From Oceanospirillum linum (GTDB taxonomy: Bacteria > Pseudomonadota > Gammaproteobacteria > Pseudomonadales > Halomonadaceae), in assembly GCF_900182785.1 (NCBI RefSeq), contig NZ_FXTS01000003.1, positions 310,001 to 374,000 of the forward strand: 64,000 nt of DNA, read 5' to 3'. A program made the position numbers and the translations under genes. Below are positions 42,788 to 52,147 of this stretch, piece by piece. Position 1 is the first letter of the stretch. Every line of letters begins with the position of its first letter. The notes beneath the pieces were generated by a model. That model ran no database searches. It was given only the letters and a program-made list of their open reading frames with translations, and had not been told where the DNA came from.

Positions 42788-43513
42788 TTAAAAGTCGCCC
42801 CACAGATACTGCAGTACGCTTAATGCGGCTACAGGCGCTGTTTCTGTGCGTAAAACCCGCGGGCCAAGAGCCAGTGGATGAAAGCCCTCGGCCTCAGCCT
42901 GAGTGATTTCAGCAGCTGACAAGCCACCTTCCGGGCCGATCAGCAGAGCAACCTGCTCAGGCTGGTCGTAGCCACTGAGCTGACGCTCCGTTCGGTGATG
43001 CAATACCAGCTTCAAATCCGCCTCAATGGCAGATAGCCAATCCTGCAGAGCCATCGGTGGGTGAACCACAGGCACGCGATTACGCTGGCACTGCTCACAG
43101 GCGCTGATTGCTACCTGCTGCCAATGCTGTTGTTTCTTGGCCGCACGGTCGCCTTTCAGACGTACATCACCATGTTCGGTATAGATGGGGGTAATTTCGG
43201 TAATTCCCAGCTCGGTCGCCTTCTGAATCGCATACTCCATGCGATCCCCTTTGGAGATGGACTGGGCCAGGTGTACCTGAAGGGGCGACTCTTTTTCGTC
43301 CGGGTGAAAAGTATCAAGCGAGACCGTCACAGAGCGCTTACTGGATTCTTTAATCGTGGCAGAAAAACAGCCGCCCGCTCCATTAAAGAGCGCCAGCGGC
43401 TGTCCGGCCTTCATACGCAGCACCAGGCCAACATGGCGGGCAGCCGATTCATCAAGCTGAACAGACTGCCCCTCGACCATAACCTGAGGACTGTAGATAC
43501 GTGGTATAGCCAT
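42788..43513 (-). CDS. rsmE: 16S rRNA m3U1498 methyltransferase
   Basis: SPOUT-class methyltransferase modifying U1498 of 16S rRNA. 241 residues: N-terminal PUA-like domain with the RIYSPQVM start and HVGLVLRMKAGQPLALFNG, then the knotted domain with KATELGITEITPIYTEH, LLIGPEGGLSAAEI and LGPRVLRTETAPVAAL. These last two segments form the SAM-binding knot. Pairing with gshB is conserved in E. coli. It follows secB by 5 bp. Confidence 0.94.
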   Translation of the reverse strand: MAIPRIYSPQVMVEGQSVQLDESAARHVGLVLRMKAGQPLALFNGAGGCFSATIKESSKRSVTVSLDTFHPDEKESPLQVHLAQSISKGDRMEYAIQKATELGITEITPIYTEHGDVRLKGDRAAKKQQHWQQVAISACEQCQRNRVPVVHPPMALQDWLSAIEADLKLVLHHRTERQLSGYDQPEQVALLIGPEGGLSAAEITQAEAEGFHPLALGPRVLRTETAPVAALSVLQYLWGDF

Positions 43514-43518
43514 TCAGA

Positions 43519-43971
43519 TTAAGCGTTACCAGCCTGCTCCTGCTGACGCTGAACCGCATCCGCATACAGAGCATCAAAGTTAACCGGAGCCAGCATCAGG
43601 GCAGGGAAGCTGCCACGGGTCACAATGTTATCGACTGCTTCACGAGCATAAGGGAAGAGTACATTCGGGCAGAAAGCCCCCAGGGTGTGATGCAGCTGTG
43701 CATCTTCCAGCCCCTGAATGAAGAACAGACCCGCTTGCTGGATCTCGACCAGAAACGCTGTTTTTTCTTCATTGGTTACCGTTACGGTGAGAGAAACCAC
43801 CACTTCATACAGATTTTCACCCACCTGCTGGCTGTTGCTGTTCAGGTCGAACTGAACCTTAGGTGCCCAATCCTGCTGGAACGTAGCCGGAGCATTCGGA
43901 GACTCAAAAGACAGATCTTTCAGGTAGATACGCTGTAATACGAATTGTGGTTGGTTCTGTTCTTCACTCAT
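43519..43971 (-). CDS. secB: Protein-export chaperone SecB
   Basis: 150-residue tetrameric cytosolic chaperone that keeps preproteins unfolded and delivers them to SecA. Conserved parts: FVLQRIYLKDLSFESPNAP at the N-terminus, DWAPKVQFDLN, the beta-strand segment YEVVVSLTVTVTNEEKTAFL, and CPNVLFPYAREAVDNIVTRG near the C-terminus. AAGGAAG ribosome-binding site. yibN-grxC-secB order as in E. coli. Confidence 0.96.
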   Translation of the reverse strand: MSEEQNQPQFVLQRIYLKDLSFESPNAPATFQQDWAPKVQFDLNSNSQQVGENLYEVVVSLTVTVTNEEKTAFLVEIQQAGLFFIQGLEDAQLHHTLGAFCPNVLFPYAREAVDNIVTRGSFPALMLAPVNFDALYADAVQRQQEQAGNA

Positions 43972-44075
43972 GGTGCTTCCTTAAAATTATTGGTGCCGAA
44001 AACGGCTTCTCTCTGGATTGCCTGGCACGCATTATTATTGCCGGACACTCACTCAACCCGCAGACACCGGAGCGA

Positions 44076-44330
44076 TTATCCCGCTAACAACTGATTCAGC
44101 TGACCGGTTTGCTCTGCGGCAAAAAGGTCGTCGCAACCACCAATATGGGTTTCACCCACCCAGATCTGCGGTACAGTACGACGACCACTGTTTTTCATCA
44201 TTTCCTGCATTTTGGCAGGCTCACGCTCGACATCGATCTCAGTAAAATCGACCTTTTTCGATTGTAGCAGGCGCTTAGCCTGAACACAGAACGGGCACCA
44301 GGATTTACTGTAAATCACTACATTTTGCAT
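44076..44330 (-). CDS. grxC: Glutaredoxin 3
   Basis: 84-residue dithiol glutaredoxin reducing protein disulfides and mixed disulfides with glutathione. The active site C12-P-F-C15 lies in VVIYSKSWCPFCVQAKRLL; TVPQIWVGETHIGGCDDL carries the cis-Pro and the glutathione-binding GG-C-D. Typical P-F variant of the C-P-Y-C motif. Preceded on the minus strand by two or three hairpins between it and yibN. Confidence 0.94.
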   Translation of the reverse strand: MQNVVIYSKSWCPFCVQAKRLLQSKKVDFTEIDVEREPAKMQEMMKNSGRRTVPQIWVGETHIGGCDDLFAAEQTGQLNQLLAG

Positions 44331-44372
44331 AAGCTCACCTTTTATTGAAAACTGCAGAAGATATATTGGCTT

Positions 44373-44463
44373 ACCCCGTCATATGGGGTCTTTCATGATC
44401 GGTTACAAGCAAAGAGGCTGGCATACCCACCTCTTTGACATACCGCAGAGGAATCCTCTGCGG
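44373..44463. other. Hairpin cluster between yibN and grxC
   Basis: Three separate stems in 91 bp: ACCCC/GGGGT (44373-44389), AAAGAGG/CCTCTTT (44411-44436) and the perfect CCGCAGAGG-AAT-CCTCTGCGG (44443-44463). None has a good T-run. They may be processing or stabilising structures in the yibN-grxC-secB mRNA or weak terminators of yibN. Confidence 0.5.
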
Positions 44464-44578
44464 CAACACATAATATCAGAAATGCCTAATTCAATCCTGA
44501 CAGCTATGATCCCAGGCCTCCCCGGAGTAGCAACCGCATTAGCCTGACACTGCAACTATCGGAGATAATGCAACGCGC

Positions 44579-44995
44579 TTATTTCGTCACAACCGGCAAA
44601 TTATCATTCTGCCAGTTACTCATACCGCCGCGCATGACACAGGACTTTTCAAAACCTGCTTTCTGTAGCTCACTCACAGCCGCTGATGCTGTATTACCCA
44701 TTTTGCAAACAACAATAATCGGCTTAGCTTTGTATTTTTCCAGTTCACCAACCCGATCTTTCAGACTCGCCATGCTGATATTCACTGCACCGGCAATGTG
44801 ACCGTTGCGGAAATCACCACGATCCCGGATATCCAGAAAAACACCGTCTTCACGGTTCACCAGCAAGGTGGCCTGCTGACAGCTGATCGCCTTATTGCCG
44901 GTCATGAACTCATATCCCAGCCAGAGAATCAGCAGAATCGCAAATGTACCCACCATCATCCAGTGGTTAGTGGCAAACTCAATAAACTGTTCCAA
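44579..44995 (-). CDS. yibN: Membrane-anchored rhodanese-like protein YibN
   Basis: 138 residues: N-terminal transmembrane helix about 10-28 (HWMMVGTFAILLILWLGYEF) then a rhodanese domain about 40-135 with VFLDIRDRGDFRNGHIAGAV and the active-site cysteine near residue 98 in IIVVCKMGNTASAA. It may carry or transfer sulfane sulfur at the membrane; in E. coli YibN has also been reported to associate with the YidC insertase. First gene of yibN-grxC-secB, divergent from gpmI across 291 bp. Confidence 0.9.
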   Translation of the reverse strand: MEQFIEFATNHWMMVGTFAILLILWLGYEFMTGNKAISCQQATLLVNREDGVFLDIRDRGDFRNGHIAGAVNISMASLKDRVGELEKYKAKPIIVVCKMGNTASAAVSELQKAGFEKSCVMRGGMSNWQNDNLPVVTK

Positions 44996-45186
44996 CTTCT
45001 TTCCTCGTCAGCCTTTCATTGATCATGGATGCGCAGATCACCCGGTTACCGGTTTATAAAACCCGGAAAATCACCCCAGAGCACTGGCATTTAAAGGCAG
45101 TTAGTATACACAACCTGATGAAGATTTAACCGCCCCAAACAGGTTGGTTTATATACTTTTTTCACATCTTTTCCCCGGCAAAGAAT

Positions 45187-45216
45187 TTGGGAGGCCCGAG
45201 AAATCTGGGGTATGAT
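45187..45216 (+). promoter_or_regulatory. Candidate sigma-70 promoter of gpmI
   Basis: TTGGGA (45187-45192), 18-nt spacer, TATGAT (45211-45216), 70 bp upstream of the gpmI ATG. The rest of the 291-bp yibN-gpmI region shows no further clear element. Confidence 0.5.
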
Positions 45217-45286
45217 GTCCAGCTACTGCGAAACGTCTGTCAGGACGTGTAACTTTTTCTGAATCTAATGCGACCCTGAAAACATC

Positions 45287-46831
45287 ATGTCAAAACGTAC
45301 GCCTGTTGCTCTTATCATTCTGGATGGTTTCGGCCATTGTGAAACGACCGAAAATAACGCCATTGCCAACGCCAACAAACCGGTTTGGGATCGCCTGTGG
45401 GATCAATACCCCAATGCTTTGATCGAAACATCAGGCATGGCCGTAGGCCTGCCGGATGGTCAGATGGGCAACTCAGAAGTTGGTCATATGAATCTCGGGG
45501 CCGGACGTACTGTTTATCAGGAGTTTACCCGCATAACCAAATCGATCGCCGATGGTGATTTTTTTGAAAATGCCGCGTTAGTTTCCGCCATCGATAAAGC
45601 CGTTGCAGCGGACAAAGCAGTACATCTTATGGGACTGCTGTCACCGGGTGGTGTACACAGCCATGAAGACCATATTCTGGCGGCCTGTGAGATGGCTGCT
45701 CAGCGTGGTGCGAAAAAAGTCTATGTTCATGGCTTCCTTGACGGTCGCGATATGCCTCCCCGTAGCGCAGAAGCATCCATCGTTAAAACGGATGCCCTAC
45801 TGAAGAAACTGGGCATCGGTTTTGTTGCGTCACTGATTGGCCGCTACTACGCCATGGATCGCGACAACCGCTGGGACCGCGTTGAACAGGCGTATAACCT
45901 GCTAACACAGGCAAAAGCTGAACATGTTTATACCGGAGCAAAAGAAGCTCTGCTGGCGGCTTACGAACGGGATGAAAATGACGAATTTGTTGCAGCATCC
46001 AGCATCCGCCCGGATGGCAAAGCGGTTAAGATCGAAGATGGTGATACCGTTCTGTTTATGAACTTCCGTGCTGACCGCGCCCGTGAGATCACCCGTAGTT
46101 TTGTCAACAGTAACTTTGATGGCTTCGCCCGCGAAGTAACGCCGGAGCTTGCCGACTTTGTCATGCTGACAGAGTACGCTGCCGATATTAAAACCACCAC
46201 CGCCTTCCCACCCGCCAAACTGGTGAATACTCTGGGCGAATACATGGCGAATCAGGGCAAAACTCAGCTACGTATCGCTGAGACTGAAAAATACGCCCAT
46301 GTCACCTTTTTCTTCAGCGGTGGCCGAGAAGAAGAATACAAAGGCGAGACCCGCATACTGGTTCAGTCGCCCCAAGTCGCTACTTATGACCTGCAACCTG
46401 AAATGAGCGCACCGGAAGTTACCGATAAACTGGTTGATGCGATCAAAAGCGGCGATTACGACCTGATTGTCTGCAATTATGCCAACGGTGATATGGTTGG
46501 CCATACCGGAAAATACGAGGCTGCGGTTAAAGCGGTTGAAGCTCTGGATGTTTGCCTGGGGCGTGTAACTGAAGCTCTGCTGGAAGTAGGTGGTGAGTGC
46601 TTAATCACCGCAGACCATGGTAATGCAGAACAGATGGTTAACCCGGAATCGGGTCAGGCTCAGACAGCCCATACAACTTTCCCGGTTCCTCTTATTTACG
46701 TTAATGAACGTGCGGAGTCAGTTACCCTTGAGAATGGCCGTCTTTGCGATATTGCGCCGAGCCTGTTAAAAATCATGGATCTGAAACAACCTACTGAAAT
46801 GAGCGGTCATAACCTTGTTTCTTACACCTGA
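45287..46831 (+). CDS. gpmI: Cofactor-independent phosphoglycerate mutase
   Basis: Manganese-dependent interconversion of 3- and 2-phosphoglycerate in glycolysis and gluconeogenesis. 514 residues, equal to E. coli GpmM. Phosphatase-like domain with Asp12 in LIILDGFGHCE and nucleophile Ser62 in GQMGNSEVGHMNLG; VHLMGLLSPGGVHSHEDHI; HGFLDGRDMPPRSA; NYANGDMVGHTGKYEA and CLITADHGNAEQM supply the remaining metal ligands. Heads the gpmI-envC-ctpA-yibQ series, with a terminator directly after. Confidence 0.97.
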   Translation: MSKRTPVALIILDGFGHCETTENNAIANANKPVWDRLWDQYPNALIETSGMAVGLPDGQMGNSEVGHMNLGAGRTVYQEFTRITKSIADGDFFENAALVSAIDKAVAADKAVHLMGLLSPGGVHSHEDHILAACEMAAQRGAKKVYVHGFLDGRDMPPRSAEASIVKTDALLKKLGIGFVASLIGRYYAMDRDNRWDRVEQAYNLLTQAKAEHVYTGAKEALLAAYERDENDEFVAASSIRPDGKAVKIEDGDTVLFMNFRADRAREITRSFVNSNFDGFAREVTPELADFVMLTEYAADIKTTTAFPPAKLVNTLGEYMANQGKTQLRIAETEKYAHVTFFFSGGREEEYKGETRILVQSPQVATYDLQPEMSAPEVTDKLVDAIKSGDYDLIVCNYANGDMVGHTGKYEAAVKAVEALDVCLGRVTEALLEVGGECLITADHGNAEQMVNPESGQAQTAHTTFPVPLIYVNERAESVTLENGRLCDIAPSLLKIMDLKQPTEMSGHNLVSYT

Positions 46832-46874
46832 CATTCTGAGTCGTTCCTAAGTTTCGGACAGAATGACACACAAG

Positions 46875-46897
46875 GAGCCGGCCTCCCCCGGCTCTTT
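46875..46897 (+). terminator. Terminator of gpmI
   Basis: GAGCCGG, 6-nt loop, CCGGCTC followed by TTT. The short T-run suggests partial read-through into envC. Confidence 0.65.
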
Positions 46898-46943
46898 ACC
46901 CTTTGACCAAAATGCCTGCGGGTAACGGAAAACACTGTCATTG

Positions 46944-48173
46944 ATGATCAAAAGAGCCACTGCAGCCGTGCTGCAAAATAAACAGAGTCAAGATTTCGGA
47001 CGCTGGCCCTTTTCCTTACAGCTTCTCAGCTACTTGCTGGCGATCCTGCTTATCTCCTCTTTTGCCCTTTTGTCTTTACCTTTACAGGCAGCGGGCAAAG
47101 AGGATGTTTCAGCCCAGCAGCTAAAAGAGCTGAACAGTCGCATCAAAGCTCTTGAGCAATCACTAAACCAGGTGAAGGGGGCAAAAGCAGAAGTACTTAA
47201 AAAGCTTCAGGCCTCAGAGAAGAAAATATCCGATACAGCCCGGGCTATCCGAAGCAATCTGGCAAGCAGCAAGCGACTACAAAGCCGCCTGAGTGTACTG
47301 CGGGCAGAAAAAAACAGCCTGAGGCTCAAACAGAATCAACAGAAAGATTATCTGAAAAAGCAGATCCGTTCAGCTTATGCCATGGGACGACAGGAATACC
47401 TGAAAGTTCTGCTTAACCAGCAGCAACCGGACCAGGTCTCGCGGGTTTTACGCTATTACGACTACATCAATAAAGAGCGCAGCCGACATATTGATGAATA
47501 CCTGGAAACAGCCCGCAGCCTGAACCGGATTGAAAAAGAGATTTTACAAAAAGATTATGTCCTGACCACAACCCGCAGTAAGCTGGAAGCGGATCGGGGT
47601 CGCCTGAAAGTCGAGCAGAAGAAACGGGAAACCCTTGTCTCTCAGCTAGACCAGGAAATTTCCGGTAAAGGTCAGGAATTAGCCCGTCTGAATCAGGACA
47701 GGGCCCGCCTTGAGAAGTTATTAAAAGAAGTACAGCAAGCCATTGTCAATATTCCCATGCCGAAGGATACCCGCCCGTTTAAGTCCATGCGCGGCAAACT
47801 GCCCTGGCCGCTTAAAGGTCGCGTCGCTTATGCTTTTGGCAGCGAACAGATTCGTGGCAAACTGCGCCGCAATGGTATGGTGATTCGCGGCCAGGAAGGC
47901 ACAGAAATTAAAGCGATTCACTCCGGGCGTGTTGTCTTTTCCGACTGGCTCAGAGGCTACGGTGTACTTTTGATTCTTGATCACGGTAATGGCTTTATGA
48001 GTCTCTACGGTCATAATCAATCTCTGCTTCGGGAAGCCGGCGACTGGATTCATGCCGGTGAAAGTATTGCAACCGTTGGGCGAAGCGGCGGACAAAGCCG
48101 AAGCGGTCTTTATTTTGAAATTCGCAAGAAAGGGGCTCCGCAAGACCCTATTATCTGGCTCGGCAAACGCTGA
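46944..48173 (+). CDS. envC: Murein hydrolase activator EnvC
   Basis: Periplasmic protein that activates the septal amidases AmiA/AmiB during cell separation. 409 residues: signal/anchor helix about 28-50 (ending LPLQAAGKE), a long coiled coil about 55-260, then a LytM-like domain about 290-405. The LytM metal-site residues are degenerate (GMVIRGQEG where active enzymes have His and Asp), the known EnvC state of an activator without peptidase activity. The ATG at 46944 is favoured over the adjacent TTG at 46941. Located after gpmI as in E. coli. Confidence 0.92.
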   Translation: MIKRATAAVLQNKQSQDFGRWPFSLQLLSYLLAILLISSFALLSLPLQAAGKEDVSAQQLKELNSRIKALEQSLNQVKGAKAEVLKKLQASEKKISDTARAIRSNLASSKRLQSRLSVLRAEKNSLRLKQNQQKDYLKKQIRSAYAMGRQEYLKVLLNQQQPDQVSRVLRYYDYINKERSRHIDEYLETARSLNRIEKEILQKDYVLTTTRSKLEADRGRLKVEQKKRETLVSQLDQEISGKGQELARLNQDRARLEKLLKEVQQAIVNIPMPKDTRPFKSMRGKLPWPLKGRVAYAFGSEQIRGKLRRNGMVIRGQEGTEIKAIHSGRVVFSDWLRGYGVLLILDHGNGFMSLYGHNQSLLREAGDWIHAGESIATVGRSGGQSRSGLYFEIRKKGAPQDPIIWLGKR

Positions 48174-48270
48174 AAAAACACTCAGGCTGCCCTGTGACAA
48201 GCAGGAAAATCTGATGATATAAACCCCACAGACCGATAATCGTCGTGACCGGGGCATTAAGGAGTGATTC

Positions 48271-49599
48271 ATGAGAACCTCGCAGACCACACTAGGAATC
48301 GGCTTTGGCCTGTTGCTCAGCCTGACAAGTTCAAATCTGTTTGCGGAAGCAGCCCCGACCGACGAAGCTCTGCCTTATGAGGCTCAGGAACTTCCACTGG
48401 AGGAGCTACGCACCTTCGGAGAAGTGTTCGAACGCATCAAGCGCGCCTATGTTCATGATATCAATGACGAAGAGCTGTTGGACAATGCCATCAGAGGAAT
48501 GGTTACAGGCTTAGATCCTCACTCCACCTACCTGACACCAGAAGATTACGACGAACTGCAGGAAAGTACTCAGGGCGAGTTTGGCGGCCTGGGCCTTGAG
48601 GTCAGCTCCGAAAACGGCTTTATCAAAGTCGTTACGCCGATTGATGATACGCCGGCAGCACGGGCAGGAATCCGCCCCCATGACCTGATTGTTAAGATCA
48701 ATGATACTCCGGTTAAAAACTTACCGTTGAACAAGTCTATAGAGCTAATGCGCGGTAAGCCTGACACCGAAATTCGCCTGACGATTATGCGGGATGGCGC
48801 AGACGCACCCTTCGAGCTAACCCTGAAACGGGCTCTGATCCGTGTTACCAGTGTAAAGCACCGTATGCTGGAGAAGGACTACGGCTATATTCGAATCACC
48901 CAGTTCCAGGTACATACCGGCGAAGAAGTCGTTAAAGCCCTCAACAAAATGCACACGGACTCCGATGGTCAGCTTAAAGGGGTTGTACTGGACCTGCGTA
49001 ACAATCCGGGCGGTGTGTTACAGGCTGCGGCGGAGGTCGTAGATGCCTTTATCACTCAGGGGCGTATTGTTTATACCAAAGGCCGACTGGACAATACTGA
49101 GCTCAGTTTTGATGCCACACCCAGCAACCCAAGCCATGGTGTGCCTTTAATCGTCCTGATCAACGAAGGCTCTGCCTCTGCCTCTGAGATTGTATCCGGT
49201 GCGCTTCAGGATCATCAGCGTGGCGTAATCATGGGTACTCAAAGCTTCGGTAAGGGTTCAGTGCAAACGATTCTGCCTCTTGGAAGCAATCGCGGCCTGA
49301 AACTGACCACGGCCTTGTACTACACGCCATCCGGGCGCTCAATTCAGGCTCAGGGTGTAACTCCTGATATTGAAGTCAAACCTGCTCGCCTGACACCCAT
49401 CGAAGCCAGACTCCAGATCAAAGAAGCCGACCTTGAGGGGCATCTTGAAAGCGGCCAGAAAATCGTTGGCCAAAAATCCGAAAGCAGTGCCTCATTAGCA
49501 GAAAGTGATTACCAGCTATTTGAGGCCCTGAGTCTGCTGAAAGGCCTGCAGATCCTGAACAAAAGCCCTGAAAACAGCACCAACGAACCAACCCATTAG
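48271..49599 (+). CDS. ctpA: S41 C-terminal processing peptidase CtpA
   Basis: Periplasmic serine protease that cleaves envelope proteins at their C-termini. 442 residues: signal peptide 1-27, N-terminal helices, PDZ domain about 105-185 (GLGLEVSSENGFIKVVTPID), catalytic domain to about 380 with the Ser of GSASASEIVSGALQDH (near 301) and Lys328 in FGKGSVQ. Strong AAGGAG ribosome-binding site. It lies between envC and yibQ, a position occupied in Pseudomonas and marine gammaproteobacteria but not in E. coli. A LbcA-type adaptor gene is not in the window. Confidence 0.94.
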   Translation: MRTSQTTLGIGFGLLLSLTSSNLFAEAAPTDEALPYEAQELPLEELRTFGEVFERIKRAYVHDINDEELLDNAIRGMVTGLDPHSTYLTPEDYDELQESTQGEFGGLGLEVSSENGFIKVVTPIDDTPAARAGIRPHDLIVKINDTPVKNLPLNKSIELMRGKPDTEIRLTIMRDGADAPFELTLKRALIRVTSVKHRMLEKDYGYIRITQFQVHTGEEVVKALNKMHTDSDGQLKGVVLDLRNNPGGVLQAAAEVVDAFITQGRIVYTKGRLDNTELSFDATPSNPSHGVPLIVLINEGSASASEIVSGALQDHQRGVIMGTQSFGKGSVQTILPLGSNRGLKLTTALYYTPSGRSIQAQGVTPDIEVKPARLTPIEARLQIKEADLEGHLESGQKIVGQKSESSASLAESDYQLFEALSLLKGLQILNKSPENSTNEPTH

Positions 49600-49648
49600 A
49601 ATAGAACCTGATCAGGCTGCCTGAAAGGGCGGCCTAAGCGACACTTAT

Positions 49649-50779
49649 ATGACAACCATTCCCCAGTACCACTCAGATTCACAACCACCAGCCAGCACGG
49701 ATATTCCGGGCCTAAATACCCTTTTTATCCTGATATTGGCTCTTTTCCTTCTGGGCTTCGGCAGATCCGCGCAGGCATCCAGCTCCCCCACAATCACACT
49801 GGTCATTGATGATATAGGCTACAATCTGCGTAATGGCCTACGGGCAGTAAACCTCCCCGGAGCTATATCCTACGCAGTATTACCCCATACACCTTACAGC
49901 CAACGACTTGCTAAAGCGGCCCATAAAAAAGGCAAAACGGTAATGCTTCATGCACCGATGACCAACGTACATCAGTGGGAGCCAGGACCAGGCACTCTCA
50001 GCCCGTCCATGGACAGGAAAACCTTCGATCAGGCACTAAAGAAAGCACTGGCAGATATCCCCTTTGCTCAGGGAGTCAATAACCATATGGGCAGCGAGCT
50101 GACACAGGACAGTGTTCGTATGCAGTGGCTTATGGAGGAGATCAGCAAGCGTCGCCTGTTCTTTATTGATAGCCGTACTACTGCTAAATCTGTGGCTGCC
50201 AAAACAGCCAAGGCAAACGGCATCCCCAATATGAGCAGGGATGTGTTTCTTGACCACATACGAACACCTTCAGCCGTGAACGAGGCTTTTGACACCCTGG
50301 TTCGGCAGGCGCAACGTAACGGCCACGCCACCGGAATAGGCCACCCTCACAAAGTCACGCTTGATATGCTGGAAAGCCGGATACCGGAACTTCAGGCCCA
50401 GGGCATTCGTCTGGTTTCTGTTCCGGATCAACTGCTCGCGATGGGACAGACCTATGAGAGAGCCCAACCCGCATTCATCACGCCTGAGGTGACAACACCC
50501 AATCGAAGCCCCGCCTTTTGGCGCAGCGAGATTCAACAGCTGACCCGCTTCAAAGAAACCGATGTTACCCACCCTAAGATAATTCGCAAAGAGGTGGTCG
50601 TCAGAAAAAAGTCCCCAAACCTTCAGCCTATCAACCGGACTGAGAAACGCGCAGAACCGAGCAGAGAAAATACTCCCCCCCTGAGAGATGCCGGGCGGGA
50701 TATGTTACAGCAGCCCGTTCACCACCCGGACTGGCTGACACCCAAGGATAAGCAAAACTGGGCAACCACCCGTGACTGA
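49649..50779 (+). CDS. yibQ: Divergent polysaccharide deacetylase family protein YibQ
   Basis: 376 residues. Signal peptide about 25-47 (LFILILALFLLGFG, cleavage near AQASS), then a NodB-like barrel about 48-270: TLVIDDIGYNLRNGLRAVN, ISYAVLPHTPYSQRLAKAA, VMLHAPMTN, and GIGHPHKVTLDML. The domain belongs to the DUF610/divergent polysaccharide deacetylase group; the substrate is unknown and a cell-wall or surface glycan is likely. About 90 C-terminal residues, rich in Arg/Lys and Pro, form an extra disordered tail. Last of the gpmI-envC-ctpA-yibQ cluster. Confidence 0.88.
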   Translation: MTTIPQYHSDSQPPASTDIPGLNTLFILILALFLLGFGRSAQASSSPTITLVIDDIGYNLRNGLRAVNLPGAISYAVLPHTPYSQRLAKAAHKKGKTVMLHAPMTNVHQWEPGPGTLSPSMDRKTFDQALKKALADIPFAQGVNNHMGSELTQDSVRMQWLMEEISKRRLFFIDSRTTAKSVAAKTAKANGIPNMSRDVFLDHIRTPSAVNEAFDTLVRQAQRNGHATGIGHPHKVTLDMLESRIPELQAQGIRLVSVPDQLLAMGQTYERAQPAFITPEVTTPNRSPAFWRSEIQQLTRFKETDVTHPKIIRKEVVVRKKSPNLQPINRTEKRAEPSRENTPPLRDAGRDMLQQPVHHPDWLTPKDKQNWATTRD

Positions 50780-50848
50780 AGCGCGCATGTCACCTGGCAG
50801 GCTGAATACCTTTTCTTAAATATTACCAATGCAGAGTACCCCCTATAA

Positions 50849-51439
50849 ATGAGTGCTTTTTTTCAACAACTGAAAGACTTAGCCCCCTGGCAGCAAACTG
50901 CGTTTGCCACAGCATTAGCTGAACGCATGTACCCTAACTACGCACTGTTTTGTCAGGTCACGGAGCAGCCTGAGCAAGCCGCACAGTTAAAAAAGAGCCT
51001 GATGCTGATTTGGGAGCAACTGGCTAATAAGGCCAGCACAATCAATTTTGAAGTTCAGCTGGAAAGATTGGCAGATCTGATACCCAATGATGCTGACTAT
51101 GAAATGTACGGTGTCTACCCGGCGATTGATGCGGCCATGGCTGCTCATACTGCTATGGAACTGGCAATGGGTACTCAGGCAGAAGAGGTTACCCGTGTCA
51201 GCCGCCTGATGCGTCAGACCATTATCAGCTTTATCGAGGCAACTGAAGAGGTGCCTGAAGATGAGAAGGCCCGACGAAAAGCCCTGAACGATCATGAGCT
51301 GATGCAGTTTGACCGCGAGTTTCAGGATGAAGTACTGGAACAGATCAGCGCGATGAAACACCCTCAGAAGGATAAGCTGAAAGCACTGCGTATTATGGCT
51401 CAGAATGATGGCGTGAGCTGCCTGGGGCTGGCGGTTTAA
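50849..51439 (+). CDS. yjaG: YjaG family protein (DUF416)
   Basis: 196-residue helical soluble protein. FFQQLKDLAPWQQTAFATAL, ERMYPNYALFCQVTE and the central YEMYGVYPAIDAAMAAHTAM are DUF416 landmarks. Function not known; E. coli yjaG lies near hupA. Weak ribosome-binding site. No operon partner; ends at the terminator shared with the next, convergent gene. Confidence 0.88.
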   Translation: MSAFFQQLKDLAPWQQTAFATALAERMYPNYALFCQVTEQPEQAAQLKKSLMLIWEQLANKASTINFEVQLERLADLIPNDADYEMYGVYPAIDAAMAAHTAMELAMGTQAEEVTRVSRLMRQTIISFIEATEEVPEDEKARRKALNDHELMQFDREFQDEVLEQISAMKHPQKDKLKALRIMAQNDGVSCLGLAV

Positions 51440-51452
51440 TCTTCCTGTCGAT

Positions 51453-51482
51453 AAAAAATACCCGGAGCATGAGCTCCGGGTC
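51453..51482 (-). terminator. Terminator of the 178-aa membrane protein gene
   Basis: Perfect 9-bp stem ACCCGGAGC/GCTCCGGGT with a 4-nt loop; on the minus strand it is followed by ATTTTTTAT. It lies between the convergent yjaG and the membrane gene and may serve both. Confidence 0.8.
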
Positions 51483-51495
51483 ACATCTCTAAAGG

Positions 51496-52032
51496 CTACT
51501 GACTCTCCACTGCGGACTCATTCAGCCCCCGGTCACGGACACTGCTGTGGAAGGACTTTTCGTCTTCACTCTCCACAGATACTGAGCCTTGCTCCACCTG
51601 CTGTTCAATATCAGACTCAAACATCAGATTACCGCTACTCATCAGGTCCTGATAGGCGTAATAGCCAAAACCCGTACAAATCACCAGCACGACAGCAGGT
51701 ACGCTGACATATATTTTTCTGAAGTGCCGGGCGACAAAGTAAACAAACAGCATGAGTTCAATAACACCCAGCGCCAATACCAGATAATCACCAATACCGC
51801 TGATTCCCCGAATAATGGGGTTCTCTTCCGGTGTATGCGTACCAATAAGCTCCATACTGACAACACCGGAACCATTCAGCAGGCTGATCACAAAAATCAC
51901 CAGGAGCCAGGCCAAAGCAATACGTTTCTCATGGAACAGCGCCTGAAAAAACAGCGTTGTCAGTGCCAGAATAAAGGCAAAAAAAGCGCCGGCCAGATAC
52001 CATTGGTAAGCGATAAACTGCTCTGTGGACAT
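51496..52032 (-). CDS. Hypothetical four-helix membrane protein
   Basis: Not recognised. 178 residues with four predicted helices (about 8-30, 38-56, 80-102, 108-126) and a polar, acidic C-terminal tail (about 135-178, ending NESAVESQ). The EKRIALAWLLVIFVISLLNG loop-helix and NPIIRGISGIGDYLVLALGV are the most distinctive segments. No known motif. A single gene between yjaG and the ydbL operon; a structured terminator follows it. Confidence 0.75.
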   Translation of the reverse strand: MSTEQFIAYQWYLAGAFFAFILALTTLFFQALFHEKRIALAWLLVIFVISLLNGSGVVSMELIGTHTPEENPIIRGISGIGDYLVLALGVIELMLFVYFVARHFRKIYVSVPAVVLVICTGFGYYAYQDLMSSGNLMFESDIEQQVEQGSVSVESEDEKSFHSSVRDRGLNESAVESQ

Positions 52033-52147
52033 GAAAATTCCTTTAGCTTAAGAGGGACAGTGTCTGGGTTTTTAAATCTGATTCCAGAAAGGTATAAACA
52101 GATGCCGACACTCTACCTGTGAAATACAGACCCAGAAACCCCAGGCA

